The notes under the pieces were generated by a model. That model was given only the letters and a program-made list of their open reading frames with translations, was not told the DNA's origin and made no database searches. A stretch of DNA of 64,000 nucleotides from Arenibacter amylolyticus (GTDB taxonomy: Bacteria > Bacteroidota > Bacteroidia > Flavobacteriales > Flavobacteriaceae), in contig NZ_MTAZ01000004.1 in assembly GCF_002150785.1 (NCBI RefSeq), positions 482,320 to 546,319 of the forward strand. The letters run 5' to 3'. Shown piece by piece: positions 46,279 through 54,954 of the stretch (position 1 is the stretch's first letter; every line of letters starts with the position of its first letter). A program made the position numbers and the translations under genes.

Positions 46279-46935
46279 ATGGCACAATCAAAATCAACTA
46301 AAAAATTATTTCAGATGGCCTATGGCCTAGGGGCATCTATAGTGATCATAGGAGCATTGTTTAAAATTCTTCACTGGCAATTTGGTCCGTTAACGGGCGG
46401 ACTTCTGTTAGCAGTTGGTCTTATTACAGAGGCATTGATATTTGCAATCAGTGCATTTGAACCTGTAGATGAAGAATACGACTGGTCTTTGGTGTACCCA
46501 GAACTAAACGGAGGCGCCCTTGCTGCCAAAGCAAACGCCAAGGAAGCAGCGGAGGTTAGGGAAGCAGAAGTGTCCTTATCTAGAAAATTAGACGAACTTT
46601 TAAAAGAAGCTGGGGTAGACGCCAGTCTTATGCAGAGCCTTGGTTCCAGTATCAAAAATTTTGAAGGTGCAGCCAAAGGAATCGCCCCTACCGTAGACGC
46701 TATGGAATCTACTAGGAAGTACTCAGATGAGATGGTGCAGGCAGCTGCCCAAATGGAATCTTTGAATAGTCTGTATAAGGTGCAACTGGAAAGTGCCAGT
46801 AGACAGGCATCTATCAATGAGGAAGTAGTGCAGAAATCCAGTGCCTTAAAAGAGCAGATGGAGTCATTGGCCACTAACCTGTCCTCCTTAAATGGAGTGT
46901 ACGGAGGTATGTTGTCTGCGATGAATAGAAACTAA
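46279..46935 (+). CDS. gldL: T9SS motor protein GldL
   Basis: 218 residues. Two membrane helices near the N-terminus contain GALFKILHWQFGPLTGG and LLLAVGLITEALIFAISAFEP; the Glu in ITEALIF (about residue 51) is the charged helix residue expected in the proton-driven stator. A long cytoplasmic helical domain follows (SLNSLYKVQLESAS). GldL with GldM powers T9SS export and gliding by proton motive force. It follows gldK by 71 bases. Confidence 0.95.
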   Translation: MAQSKSTKKLFQMAYGLGASIVIIGALFKILHWQFGPLTGGLLLAVGLITEALIFAISAFEPVDEEYDWSLVYPELNGGALAAKANAKEAAEVREAEVSLSRKLDELLKEAGVDASLMQSLGSSIKNFEGAAKGIAPTVDAMESTRKYSDEMVQAAAQMESLNSLYKVQLESASRQASINEEVVQKSSALKEQMESLATNLSSLNGVYGGMLSAMNRN

Positions 46936-46992
46936 TTAGTTGTTCCGCAATAAGCAACCCTAAATCAATTAATCACAAAAACTAATTAGAAA

Positions 46993-48561
46993 ATGGCAGG
47001 AGGAAAAGAAACACCACGTCAGAAGATGATCAACCTAATGTATTTGATCTTCATCGCGATGTTGGCGCTGAATATGGGAAAGGAAGTACTATCTGCTTTC
47101 GGACTTATGAACGAAAAGTTGGAAGCTTCCAACGTTAAAACCACGGAAAATAACCTAGCTTTTCTAAATGGATTAGAAACTAAGGCGGCAGAGAATGAAG
47201 TGAGATATGGACCGCTTTTGGCAGATGCAAGGAAAATTAAGGAATTATCCGAAGAGTATTATGCCTATTTAGAGGGTATAAAGAAAGAGATGATGGCCAG
47301 TGTAAAGGATCCAGAAGATTACCAGGTAATGGATATGACGGATTTTTTAGATCAGCGTTTCTTTAGAGGAGGAAAGGTAAGTGCCGAAGGAAAGGAATTT
47401 TTGGATAAATTGATAGCCTATCGTACACAGATCTCTGCAGTAATGCCCAAGGAATTGGAGGCTGTAAAATCTTCCGTGCAAACCAGGTTTGAAACCGGTG
47501 ACGAAAAAGGCTTGGTGGAAAAACGGGATGGCACCAAACAAGATTGGTTAAGTTATCACTTTGAAGGGTATCCATTAATTGCCTCTTACACCAAATTAAC
47601 CTCGCTTCAGGCAGATGTTAAGTCCACCGAAGAGGACGCTTTAAAGGCTATGTTGCAGGGGCAATTAAGTAGTGAGGTGTCTATGACCAACTATACTACC
47701 TTGTTAGAACAGGAAAAATCTGCTTTCTATTCCGGTGAAAAATTTAGTGGAAGTATCGTTCTTGGACGTAAAGATGCAAGTACTAGGCCCAATGAGGTGA
47801 ACCTTACCCTAGACGGAAGAAAGTTGAGCGAAGGAACAGATTATGTAATAGAAGACGGGAAGGTAAGGTTAACAATTAATGCCGGAAGCGCTGGAGATCA
47901 TAAGATAGAAGGTAATTTGGTGTTTATTCAGGATGGAGAGCGTACAGAAGTGCCCGTATCCTCCACATTTGCTACCATTACCAAGCCTAATGCAGCTGTA
48001 ATTTCTGCAGATAAGATGAATGTGGTGTACCGTGGCGTGCCCAACCCAATTACCATTTCTATTCCTGGAATTCCAGATAATAACGTTAATGCCTCTGCAC
48101 CCGGACTTTCCAAGCGCAGTGGAAGCAATTACATTATGAATCCTGGCAAGGGAAGAACCGTTTCTATAACGGCTTCAGGTAAATTGCCCGATGGGCAGGT
48201 AATTACAACCTCTTCCGAGTTTAGGATTAAGGATATTCCTAGGCCTTCGGGCTCTATCAGAGGAGAGACGGGAAGTACAAGAATGGGAAAAAACAACTTG
48301 GAGATTTCCACCGTAGGAGCGCTGTTGGAAGACTTTGATTTTGACTTGAACATTGCCGTTAGTGGATTTAAATTTAAGGTGCCTGGACAGCCAACAGTGG
48401 TGGTAAATGGAAATAAATTGGATAGTAGAGCCAAGTCTGCTCTGCAAAGAGCCAGTCGTGGAGATCTAGTGCAGATATTTGATATTGAAGCGTATATTAC
48501 CAATAATAGGAGTTATAAGCTTCCAAGGGTGTCCCCAGTGGTGATCGAGATAACAAATTAA
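46993..48561 (+). CDS. gldM: T9SS motor protein GldM
   Basis: 522 residues. It begins MAGGKETPRQKMINLMYLIF with a single N-terminal membrane helix (LIFIAMLALNMGKEVLSAF), then a long periplasmic part of several domains, ending with IEAYITNNRSYKLPRVSPVVIEI. GldM spans the periplasm from the GldL stator to the GldK/GldN ring. It follows gldL by 57 bases. Confidence 0.96.
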   Translation: MAGGKETPRQKMINLMYLIFIAMLALNMGKEVLSAFGLMNEKLEASNVKTTENNLAFLNGLETKAAENEVRYGPLLADARKIKELSEEYYAYLEGIKKEMMASVKDPEDYQVMDMTDFLDQRFFRGGKVSAEGKEFLDKLIAYRTQISAVMPKELEAVKSSVQTRFETGDEKGLVEKRDGTKQDWLSYHFEGYPLIASYTKLTSLQADVKSTEEDALKAMLQGQLSSEVSMTNYTTLLEQEKSAFYSGEKFSGSIVLGRKDASTRPNEVNLTLDGRKLSEGTDYVIEDGKVRLTINAGSAGDHKIEGNLVFIQDGERTEVPVSSTFATITKPNAAVISADKMNVVYRGVPNPITISIPGIPDNNVNASAPGLSKRSGSNYIMNPGKGRTVSITASGKLPDGQVITTSSEFRIKDIPRPSGSIRGETGSTRMGKNNLEISTVGALLEDFDFDLNIAVSGFKFKVPGQPTVVVNGNKLDSRAKSALQRASRGDLVQIFDIEAYITNNRSYKLPRVSPVVIEITN

Positions 48562-48679
48562 TGACTTTATGCTTAGTACCAGGGTAGATGGTTTTTAATC
48601 CCCCGCTTCTGCCTTTGGTAAAATAGCTATAGCAGCCGGGAGGTAACGCTATGTATTTAATACGATAAATTAAGAACAG

Positions 48680-49582
48680 ATGAATTGGAAAAATGTTTTG
48701 TTAATTGGGGCCGTAACCATGTTGCCGCTATCCCTTTGCGCCCAAGCAAATATCCTGAATGCAAAAAAGCCACAGGAGATAGGTCAAAAAACAGCGGCAC
48801 AAAAGGCGCAATATAACGATGCTCCGCTACCCTACGGTTATGTGGATGAAAGGGATATTCTTTGGTCCAAAACGGTGTGGGAGGTAATTGATCTGGACGA
48901 ACGTGTCAACTTCCCGCTTTACTATCCCTTGGATACCGTAGATATTGGTCCGGATAGAAGGTCTTTGTACGATGTGCTAATCAAGAATATAAAGAACGGA
49001 AATCTTACGGATATCTATGTAGATTCTTATTTTACCGAAAAAAGAAATTTCAGTGACCTGGAGGCCACCTTGAAGAAAACGGATACCTTAGACCTAGGGT
49101 ATGCGCAGTTGAATGCAGGAGAACCAGTATCCCCAGAGTATATTAACCAAAGAAGTATCGTAGCTGCAGATTTGGAGGAATACCTTATAAAAGGAATGTG
49201 GTATTTCGACAAAAGACAAGGAGAACTTAAGTATAGATTGCTCGGAATAGCTCCTGTGGCTCCAGACGTTAACTTTATAGATGATTCCTCTGTAGATCCC
49301 GCCGATGCAAAAGTAGCCTTGTTTTGGGTTTGGTATCCAAGTGCAAGACAGATTTTACACGATGCAAAGGTGTTTAACCAACGCAATTCTGCACAGCCCA
49401 TTTCCTTTGATATGTTGCTGAACGCAAGAAGATTTAACGCAACCATTTACAAGGAAGACAATGTATACGGAGACCGTGAAATAAAAGACTATATCTCGGA
49501 CAATGCGTTGTTCCAATTATTAGAGTCCCAACGTATAAAAGAGGTTATACGAGACCGGGAACAAGATATGTGGGCTTACTAG
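48680..49582 (+). CDS. gldN: T9SS ring protein GldN
   Basis: 300 residues. A signal peptide (VLLIGAVTMLPLSLCAQ) is followed by a GldN/PorN domain with VDERDILWSKTVWEVIDLDERVNFPLYYP and VALFWVWYPSARQILH. GldN joins GldK in the periplasmic ring. It is 118 bases after gldM and ends in a strong terminator, closing the gldKLMN unit. Confidence 0.96.
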   Translation: MNWKNVLLIGAVTMLPLSLCAQANILNAKKPQEIGQKTAAQKAQYNDAPLPYGYVDERDILWSKTVWEVIDLDERVNFPLYYPLDTVDIGPDRRSLYDVLIKNIKNGNLTDIYVDSYFTEKRNFSDLEATLKKTDTLDLGYAQLNAGEPVSPEYINQRSIVAADLEEYLIKGMWYFDKRQGELKYRLLGIAPVAPDVNFIDDSSVDPADAKVALFWVWYPSARQILHDAKVFNQRNSAQPISFDMLLNARRFNATIYKEDNVYGDREIKDYISDNALFQLLESQRIKEVIRDREQDMWAY

Positions 49583-49610
49583 CCTAATACTAATCCAATT
49601 CAGATATCTT

Positions 49611-49648
49611 AAAAAGTGCCACATCGAAAGGTTGTGGCACTTTTTTTT
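49611..49648 (+). terminator. Terminator after gldN
   Basis: AAAAAGTGCCAC (49611-49622) pairs with GTGGCACTTTTT (49634-49645) and is followed by more T. Confidence 0.88.
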
Positions 49649-49787
49649 GTAAACAGCTATGCTTGTTGGGTATTCTACTATAATTGGAGCAATCCCCTCA
49701 AAATAGTAAGCAGTAAAGGATTTGGTTGTAGGCGGAATAATTAGCTTTTTTTGCAGAGAATTAAATTCCCTACGCTACTTTTACAGC

Positions 49788-50834
49788 ATGTTAGATTATT
49801 TAGTGGTAGGGGCGGGCCTCGCAGGAATTTCCTTTTGTGAGACCCTCCAAAAAAATAATAAGTCGTTTGTGGTGATTAGCGACAATTCCCAAGTCTCCTC
49901 TGTAGTGGCTGGTGGATTGTGCAATCCCGTTATTTTAAAGCGGTTTACACTAGCGTGGAAGGCGAAAGAGCAGTTGGAGAGAGCTGTGCCATTTTATAAG
50001 GATTTGGAACAGCGTTTAAATAAAGAACTGCTTCATAAGCTGCCGGTTTTAAGGCGTTTCAATTCTATTGAAGAGCAGAATCTGTGGTTTGAAGCTGCTG
50101 ATAAACCCAACTTAAAACCTTTTCTATCCACAAAACTTAATTTTGACATTAATGACCAAATAGAGGCACCCCACGGATATGGAGAAGTTCTCGATACTTG
50201 GAAGTTGGATACAGCAACCTTGGTAGCTACTTATGTGGCCTGGCTGCAGGAAGGGGATTCGATGCGATTCCAAACCTTTAATTTTGACGAATTGAAAGTG
50301 TTGGCTACTCATGTGGAATATCAAGACCTAGCTGCTAAGCAACTTGTATTTGCCACAGGTTTCGGACTTAAAAAGAATCCCTACTTTAACTATTTGCCAC
50401 TTAATGGAACCAAAGGGGAGCTCCTGACGATTAAAGCGCCCCTATTAAAGGAGTCTAAAGTGATAAAATCCTCTGTTTTTATCATTCCAAAAGGAGACCA
50501 TCTTTATAGGGTGGGAGCCACCTATAATAGGGACGATAAGAGCAACCTGCCCACGGAGGCTGCGAAGGCCGACCTACTGCAAAAATTAGATCGATTTCTT
50601 AAATGTCCTTATGAGGTAGTAGATCATGTGGCCGGTGTGAGACCTACGGTTAAGGATAGAAAACCTTTGGTAGGCAAACATCCCCGGCATCCACATCTGT
50701 ACTGCTTAAATGGATTTGGTTCTAGAGGGGTTATGTTGGCTCCAACGGCCGCTCAGCAACTCTTTGATCTGATAGAACAGCACATTCCCTTGGATAAAGA
50801 AATAGATATTTCCCGTTTTCCTCCTACCGATTAA
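49788..50834 (+). CDS. FAD-dependent oxidoreductase (DAO family)
   Basis: 348 residues from the ATG at 49788; an earlier in-frame start (49722) lies before the promoter-like TACTTTTA and is unlikely. It opens DYLVVGAGLAGISFCETL, a Rossmann GxGxxG dinucleotide fold, and continues CNPVILKRFTLAW. Near the C-terminus GVRPTVKDRKPLVGKHP and GFGSRGVMLAP are typical of D-amino-acid-oxidase-like proteins such as ThiO or MnmC-C relatives. The substrate is unknown. It overlaps the end of the convergent DUF983-like gene by 4 bases. Confidence 0.85.
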   Translation: MLDYLVVGAGLAGISFCETLQKNNKSFVVISDNSQVSSVVAGGLCNPVILKRFTLAWKAKEQLERAVPFYKDLEQRLNKELLHKLPVLRRFNSIEEQNLWFEAADKPNLKPFLSTKLNFDINDQIEAPHGYGEVLDTWKLDTATLVATYVAWLQEGDSMRFQTFNFDELKVLATHVEYQDLAAKQLVFATGFGLKKNPYFNYLPLNGTKGELLTIKAPLLKESKVIKSSVFIIPKGDHLYRVGATYNRDDKSNLPTEAAKADLLQKLDRFLKCPYEVVDHVAGVRPTVKDRKPLVGKHPRHPHLYCLNGFGSRGVMLAPTAAQQLFDLIEQHIPLDKEIDISRFPPTD

Positions 50835-51223
50835 GATGTTTTTTTCTTTGTTGCGTCAGGATCGTAATGTATAAAGAAGTTGATCCAGATGTTCCTAGAG
50901 ACCCTAATTATAAATGGCATAAGGACAATCAGTGTCAGGGTAATGGCAATAAAGGTATTGGTTAATGATGCCTTTAATATTAAATAAGCGATAACGAAGG
51001 TTGCTACCCCTATCGCTACTCCAACCCCATAACTCACGTACATGGCGCCAAAGAAGAAGGAGGGCTCCATTTTATACCTAGTGTCGCAATGCGAACATTT
51101 TTCGTGCATTTTAAATATGTTTAACATATTGTAAGGGTTCTTGTCTTTATACATGCTCTCTTGGTGGCATTTGGGACAAGTTCCTGTTAAAATACTGAAG
51201 AGTTTGCTTCCTTTTTGTAACAT
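50831..51223 (-). CDS. DUF983-family membrane protein with zinc-ribbon motif
   Basis: 130 residues from the ATG at 51223; the longer frame to 51457 runs antisense into the ABC-F gene and is rejected. Two CxxC pairs, GTCPKCHQE and EKCSHCDTRY, suggest a zinc ribbon. They are followed by SFFFGAMYVSYG and two membrane helices, the DUF983 layout. Function of the family is unknown. It is divergent from the ABC-F gene. Confidence 0.82.
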   Translation of the reverse strand: MLQKGSKLFSILTGTCPKCHQESMYKDKNPYNMLNIFKMHEKCSHCDTRYKMEPSFFFGAMYVSYGVGVAIGVATFVIAYLILKASLTNTFIAITLTLIVLMPFIIRVSRNIWINFFIHYDPDATKKKTS

Positions 51224-51238
51224 TTGCAAAAGTTTATG

Positions 51239-51246
51239 CAAACGTA
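51239..51246 (-). promoter_or_regulatory. -7 promoter box for the DUF983 gene
   Basis: TACGTTTG on the minus strand matches TAnnTTTG. Transcription would begin near 51232, about 9 bases before the ATG at 51223, which supports the short start. Confidence 0.55.
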
Positions 51247-51287
51247 CAGAATTGTTTAATGATTTATTCTGAAAATAGTCACAAAAT

Positions 51288-53204
51288 ATGTTGAACATCC
51301 ACAACCTCTCCGTCTCTTTTGGAGGGGAATACTTATTTGAAGAAATATCTTTCCGATTGAATGCTGGCGATAGGGTTGGACTTATAGGTAAAAACGGGGC
51401 CGGAAAATCGACCCTCTTAAAAATATTGTCCAAGGACATGCCGGTAGACTCGGGCACAATAGCCGCCGATAAGGACCTTAAAATGGGTTTCTTGCGTCAG
51501 GACATAGATTTTGAGCAGGGAAGAACGGTATTGGAAGAATCGTACCAGGCGTTTATAGAGATCAAGGAATTGGAATTGAAGTTAGATGAGATTAATCATC
51601 AACTTGCGGAGCGCACAGATTATGAATCGGATAGCTATAGCCAACTAATCGTGGATCTAAACGATGTTACGCATCATTTTGAAATTTTGGGTGGTTATAA
51701 TTATGAGGGAGAGACGGAAAAAATATTGTTGGGTCTCGGGTTTAAACGGGAAGATTTCCACAAAAAGACAGAGACCTTCTCTGGAGGTTGGCGTATGCGC
51801 ATAGAATTAGCAAAACTGCTTTTGCAAAGTAATGACGTGCTTTTACTGGATGAGCCTACCAACCACTTAGATATCGAATCCATTATATGGCTAGAAAACT
51901 TCTTGAAAAATTATCCTGGGGCGGTGATGATTGTTTCCCACGATAAAATGTTTTTGGATAATGTTACCAATCGTACCATTGAAATTTCTTTGGGTAGAAT
52001 CTACGACTACAATAAACCTTATTCCCAGTACCTGGTGTTGCGTAGTGAGATGATGGAGCAGCAGTTAAACGCCCAGAAAAATCAGGAAAGAGAGATACAA
52101 CAGGCAGAACGACTCATAGAGAAGTTTAGGGCAAAAGCTACCAAGGCCTCCATGGCGCAATCCCTTATTAAAAAACTGGATAGGATGGAGCGGATAGAGG
52201 TTGATGAAGATGATAACAGTGTGATGAATCTTCGATTTCAAGTATCCGTGACGCCCGGAAAAGTGGTGGTAGAAATGGAAGGCTTAAGTAAGAGCTATGG
52301 GGATAACCATGTTTTGCAAGACGTAGACCTGTTAATTGAAAGGGATACCAAAACGGCTTTTGTTGGGCAAAATGGACAGGGAAAATCTACCTTGGCAAAA
52401 ATTCTGGTGGGAGAGCTAGACCATACAGGTCACTTAAAATTGGGGCACAATGTGCAGATAGGTTATTTTGCGCAAAACCAGGCAGAGTATTTGGATGGCG
52501 ATAAAACAATCCTGGATACGATGATTGATGCTGCCAATGAAAGCAATAGGAGTAAGGTAAGGGATATTTTGGGGTCCTTCCTATTTAGGGGCGATGAGGT
52601 AGAGAAATATGTGAAGGTGCTTTCCGGAGGGGAACGAAACCGCTTGGCATTGGCCAAGATGCTATTGCAGCCCTTTAATGTCCTAGTTATGGATGAACCT
52701 ACCAACCACTTGGATATAAAGTCTAAGAACGTCTTAAAACAAGCCCTTCAGAATTTTGATGGCACCCTTATTCTAGTCAGTCACGACCGAGACTTTCTTC
52801 AAGGACTTACCAATAAGGTGTACGAGTTTAAAGACGGTAATATCAAGGAATATCTAGGGGATATCGATTACTATCTGGAAGAACGTAAGGTGGAAGATTT
52901 TAGGGCAATAGAGAAAAAATCGGCCCCTGTAAAAAAGAAAGAGAAAGTAAAGGAGGAACAGGTTAGTTTTGAGGATCAGAAGAAACGGAGATCATTAAAA
53001 AACAAATTGAAGTCTACCGAGAACGAAATCTCCAATCTGGAGAAGAAAATTGCCTCCATAGATCAAGAGCTCCTTTTAAATTATGATGCTACCATAGCAA
53101 AGCCTAATTTTTTTGAATCCTATGAGAAGAAGAAAAAGGATTTGGAAAAACTAATGAAGGATTGGGAAGCGCTTAGCATGGACTTGGAACAGTTTCAAGA
53201 TTAA
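51288..53204 (+). CDS. ABC-F family ATPase (Uup/EttA-like)
   Basis: 638 residues with two ABC domains and no membrane part. Walker A motifs are GKNGAGKST and GQNGQGKST, signatures are SGGWRMR and SGGERNR, and Walker B with H-loop are LLLDEPTNHLD and VMDEPTNHLD. The inter-domain linker is KAKATKASMAQSLIKKLDRME, and a Lys/Glu-rich coiled-coil C-terminal domain (about 545-638) is Uup-like. ABC-F proteins act on the ribosome or, for Uup, on DNA/ribosome stress. The subfamily assignment is tentative. Confidence 0.92.
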   Translation: MLNIHNLSVSFGGEYLFEEISFRLNAGDRVGLIGKNGAGKSTLLKILSKDMPVDSGTIAADKDLKMGFLRQDIDFEQGRTVLEESYQAFIEIKELELKLDEINHQLAERTDYESDSYSQLIVDLNDVTHHFEILGGYNYEGETEKILLGLGFKREDFHKKTETFSGGWRMRIELAKLLLQSNDVLLLDEPTNHLDIESIIWLENFLKNYPGAVMIVSHDKMFLDNVTNRTIEISLGRIYDYNKPYSQYLVLRSEMMEQQLNAQKNQEREIQQAERLIEKFRAKATKASMAQSLIKKLDRMERIEVDEDDNSVMNLRFQVSVTPGKVVVEMEGLSKSYGDNHVLQDVDLLIERDTKTAFVGQNGQGKSTLAKILVGELDHTGHLKLGHNVQIGYFAQNQAEYLDGDKTILDTMIDAANESNRSKVRDILGSFLFRGDEVEKYVKVLSGGERNRLALAKMLLQPFNVLVMDEPTNHLDIKSKNVLKQALQNFDGTLILVSHDRDFLQGLTNKVYEFKDGNIKEYLGDIDYYLEERKVEDFRAIEKKSAPVKKKEKVKEEQVSFEDQKKRRSLKNKLKSTENEISNLEKKIASIDQELLLNYDATIAKPNFFESYEKKKKDLEKLMKDWEALSMDLEQFQD

Positions 53205-53364
53205 GCCCTCTTCTTCTAAATGGGGTCTTTGCACATACGCGGAAGAAACTACTGTGAATTGGATAAAGGCCGGCATTTGATTCTTAAAGTACTGGTAGTC
53301 TTGTTATGATATTCATTATTTCTAGTGAGCTTACATCAGTGTAGCATCACTTGTGCAATAAGCC

Positions 53365-53395
53365 TTTCACCACAGTTTGCATGGGTTTCACCACA
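53365..53395. promoter_or_regulatory. Direct repeat TTTCACCACA, possible activator binding site
   Basis: Two exact copies at 53365-53374 and 53386-53395 start 21 bases apart, two helical turns. A shared TTT after one variable base extends the match. They lie 30-60 bases upstream of a TATTTTTG box, the place for an activator bound to one face of DNA. Confidence 0.5.
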
Positions 53396-53426
53396 ATTTT
53401 GAGATGCAGCCGGTCAGTTTATCGAT

Positions 53427-53434
53427 TATTTTTG
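53427..53434 (+). promoter_or_regulatory. -7 promoter box for the LRR gene
   Basis: TATTTTTG matches TAnnTTTG. Transcription near 53440 would give a leader of about 80 bases before the ATG at 53520. Confidence 0.45.
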
Positions 53435-53519
53435 CTTTTCAACCCTTATTGTCCGTAGTTTGTGGGGTAATTCCCTGATAATCTGCCGCTATTGGTAAGC
53501 ATAGGAAAACAACATCGAT

Positions 53520-54425
53520 ATGAAATTTTTGGGCTATCATTCAAAATTTAAATATATACTGTTATTTATAGGATGCTGTGTTGGTATAATATCCACACTT
53601 AAGGCCCAGGTTCCCGAACAGGAAAAAGAGGTGCTTTTGGCCTTACACAAGCTTACGGCAGGTGACCAATGGAATACCCAATGGGATTTAGATCAGGAAG
53701 TGGAAGCATGGCATGGGGTAGGTGTAAAAGATGGACATGTGGTATCCATCAACCTTTTTATGAATAATTTGAAAGGGAGTTTGCCTAATAACCTTGGAAA
53801 CCTGACGCATCTAGAGGAGTTAAACCTTGCTTTTAATAAGATAGGGGGGCAGCTTCCAGAAAGCATTTCCCAATTATCTGAACTAAAAGTGCTACAGCTG
53901 GAAATGAACCGTCTAGTAGGGCAGCTTCCAACTAACATAGGAGAGCTGAGGGCTTTGGAACAGTTAATCCTTTTTAATAATTCGCTGTCTGGTTCCATTC
54001 CCGAGAGTCTGGGTAACCTCAAAACCCTTAAAAACCTCAATTTATCCAGTAACAACCTATCTGGAAATATTCCCGCTTCCTTGGGGCAACTCTCCAATTT
54101 GGAACAGCTTGGATTGTTCGATAATAGACTTAATGGAGCTATCCCCAATGAAATGGGTAGCTTGTTAAAGCTAAGGGAATTGGTGCTTGCTAATAATGAA
54201 TTGGGAGGTGCCATTCCAGATGAGTTCTCTAATTTGGCTAGCCTGCAGGTGCTTCAGCTACAGAATAACAATATTTATTCCTTCGATGGTCTAAGGAAAA
54301 TGGATACTGCTCAGTTCCTGGTGTTCGATTATGACAAAGGGAAAGAAGAAGGGAAGTTTAAGGAATTGAAGGTAGACCGTACACGCATGGTAGACACCAA
54401 ATTTGAAGACGATATTGAACCTTAG
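53520..54425 (+). CDS. Exported leucine-rich-repeat protein, plant-type repeats
   Basis: 301 residues. A signal peptide (YILLFIGCCVGIISTLKAQ) is followed by an LRRNT-like cap (LLALHKLTAGDQWNTQWDLD) and seven 24-residue repeats (about residues 85-255) such as IPESLGNLKTLKNLNLSSNN, the plant-specific consensus LxxLxxLxLxxNxLxGxIP. The C-terminus is short and charged; no T9SS sorting domain is visible. Such proteins bind proteins or peptides. It is monocistronic with its own promoter. The ligand is unknown. Confidence 0.88.
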   Translation: MKFLGYHSKFKYILLFIGCCVGIISTLKAQVPEQEKEVLLALHKLTAGDQWNTQWDLDQEVEAWHGVGVKDGHVVSINLFMNNLKGSLPNNLGNLTHLEELNLAFNKIGGQLPESISQLSELKVLQLEMNRLVGQLPTNIGELRALEQLILFNNSLSGSIPESLGNLKTLKNLNLSSNNLSGNIPASLGQLSNLEQLGLFDNRLNGAIPNEMGSLLKLRELVLANNELGGAIPDEFSNLASLQVLQLQNNNIYSFDGLRKMDTAQFLVFDYDKGKEEGKFKELKVDRTRMVDTKFEDDIEP

Positions 54426-54612
54426 TCAATTGGTGTATCCGCTGGGAAGAAGTGATTGGGCATTCTGCAAAGCCCTGGCTCACGGTAGTTCCAAATTACT
54501 ATGGAGACAGCCTTTGATTTAGGGTCATGGGTACCGCTTGCTTAAATTCCTGTCTGTTTCTAATTCTATATTTCTTAGTAACTTACAGCATAAGGGAAAA
54601 ATAAAAGGTACC

Positions 54613-54795
54613 ATGTACGAGCAGTTTTTTCAATGCCCCTATTGTTGGGAAGAGATTTCTATGCTTTTGGACACCTCCGTGGGGTCCCAAAATTATGTGG
54701 AAGACTGTGAAGTCTGCTGTAATCCCATAAGTATTACCGCTAGGTTTAGTGATGGAGAGCTCATAGGTTTTGAGGCGGCAGATCTTGGGCAGTAG
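54613..54795 (+). CDS. CPXCG-type small cysteine-rich protein
   Basis: 60 residues from the ATG at 54613; the upstream in-frame ATG at 54538 adds an implausible leader. The sequence FQCPYCWEEISMLLD and EDCEVCCNPI give two CxxC pairs, the CPXCG zinc-ribbon-like family of about 60 residues. Function is unknown. The convergent M16 peptidase gene ends 160 bases downstream. Confidence 0.82.
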   Translation: MYEQFFQCPYCWEEISMLLDTSVGSQNYVEDCEVCCNPISITARFSDGELIGFEAADLGQ

Positions 54796-54859
54796 GGATA
54801 GCTGTTCTTTGGTTGGCCAAGTTTGGACTTAGATTGGTCTCCATGCCATGAAATTAAAG

Positions 54860-54945
54860 AAAAAGAGGTTTACATTTTGGAGGAATGCGGTTTCCAGGTT
54901 TTATCCAGTTACCATCCTTGGATCCATTTTGTAAACCTCTTTTTT
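54860..54945. terminator. Long-loop inverted repeat between convergent genes, probable bidirectional terminator
   Basis: AAAAAGAGGTTTAC (54860-54873) pairs with GTAAACCTCTTTTT (54931-54944); a T tract ends each strand. The 57-base loop is much longer than in the other terminators here and contains further short complementary parts. Confidence 0.55.
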
Positions 54946-54954
54946 AGCTGCGTA

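Larger units (their letters stand above)
53205..53519. other. Intergenic region with direct repeat and -7 box before the LRR gene
   Basis: About 315 non-coding bases. The first half shows nothing clear. The second half holds a TTTCACCACA direct repeat with 21-base period and a TATTTTTG box; both are listed separately. Confidence 0.6.

Noticed and set aside
48129..48503. 124-codon minus-strand frame inside gldM
   Set aside because: Antisense shadow of a well-supported gene with no independent evidence.
51224..51457. N-terminal extension of the DUF983-like gene
   Set aside because: It runs antisense over the ABC-F start and past the TACGTTTG promoter box; the DUF983 domain starts at the ATG at 51223.
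53693..54214. 173-codon minus-strand frame inside the LRR gene
   Set aside because: It is the antisense of a repeat-rich gene; its repeats merely mirror the LRR repeats. No leader or family resemblance.
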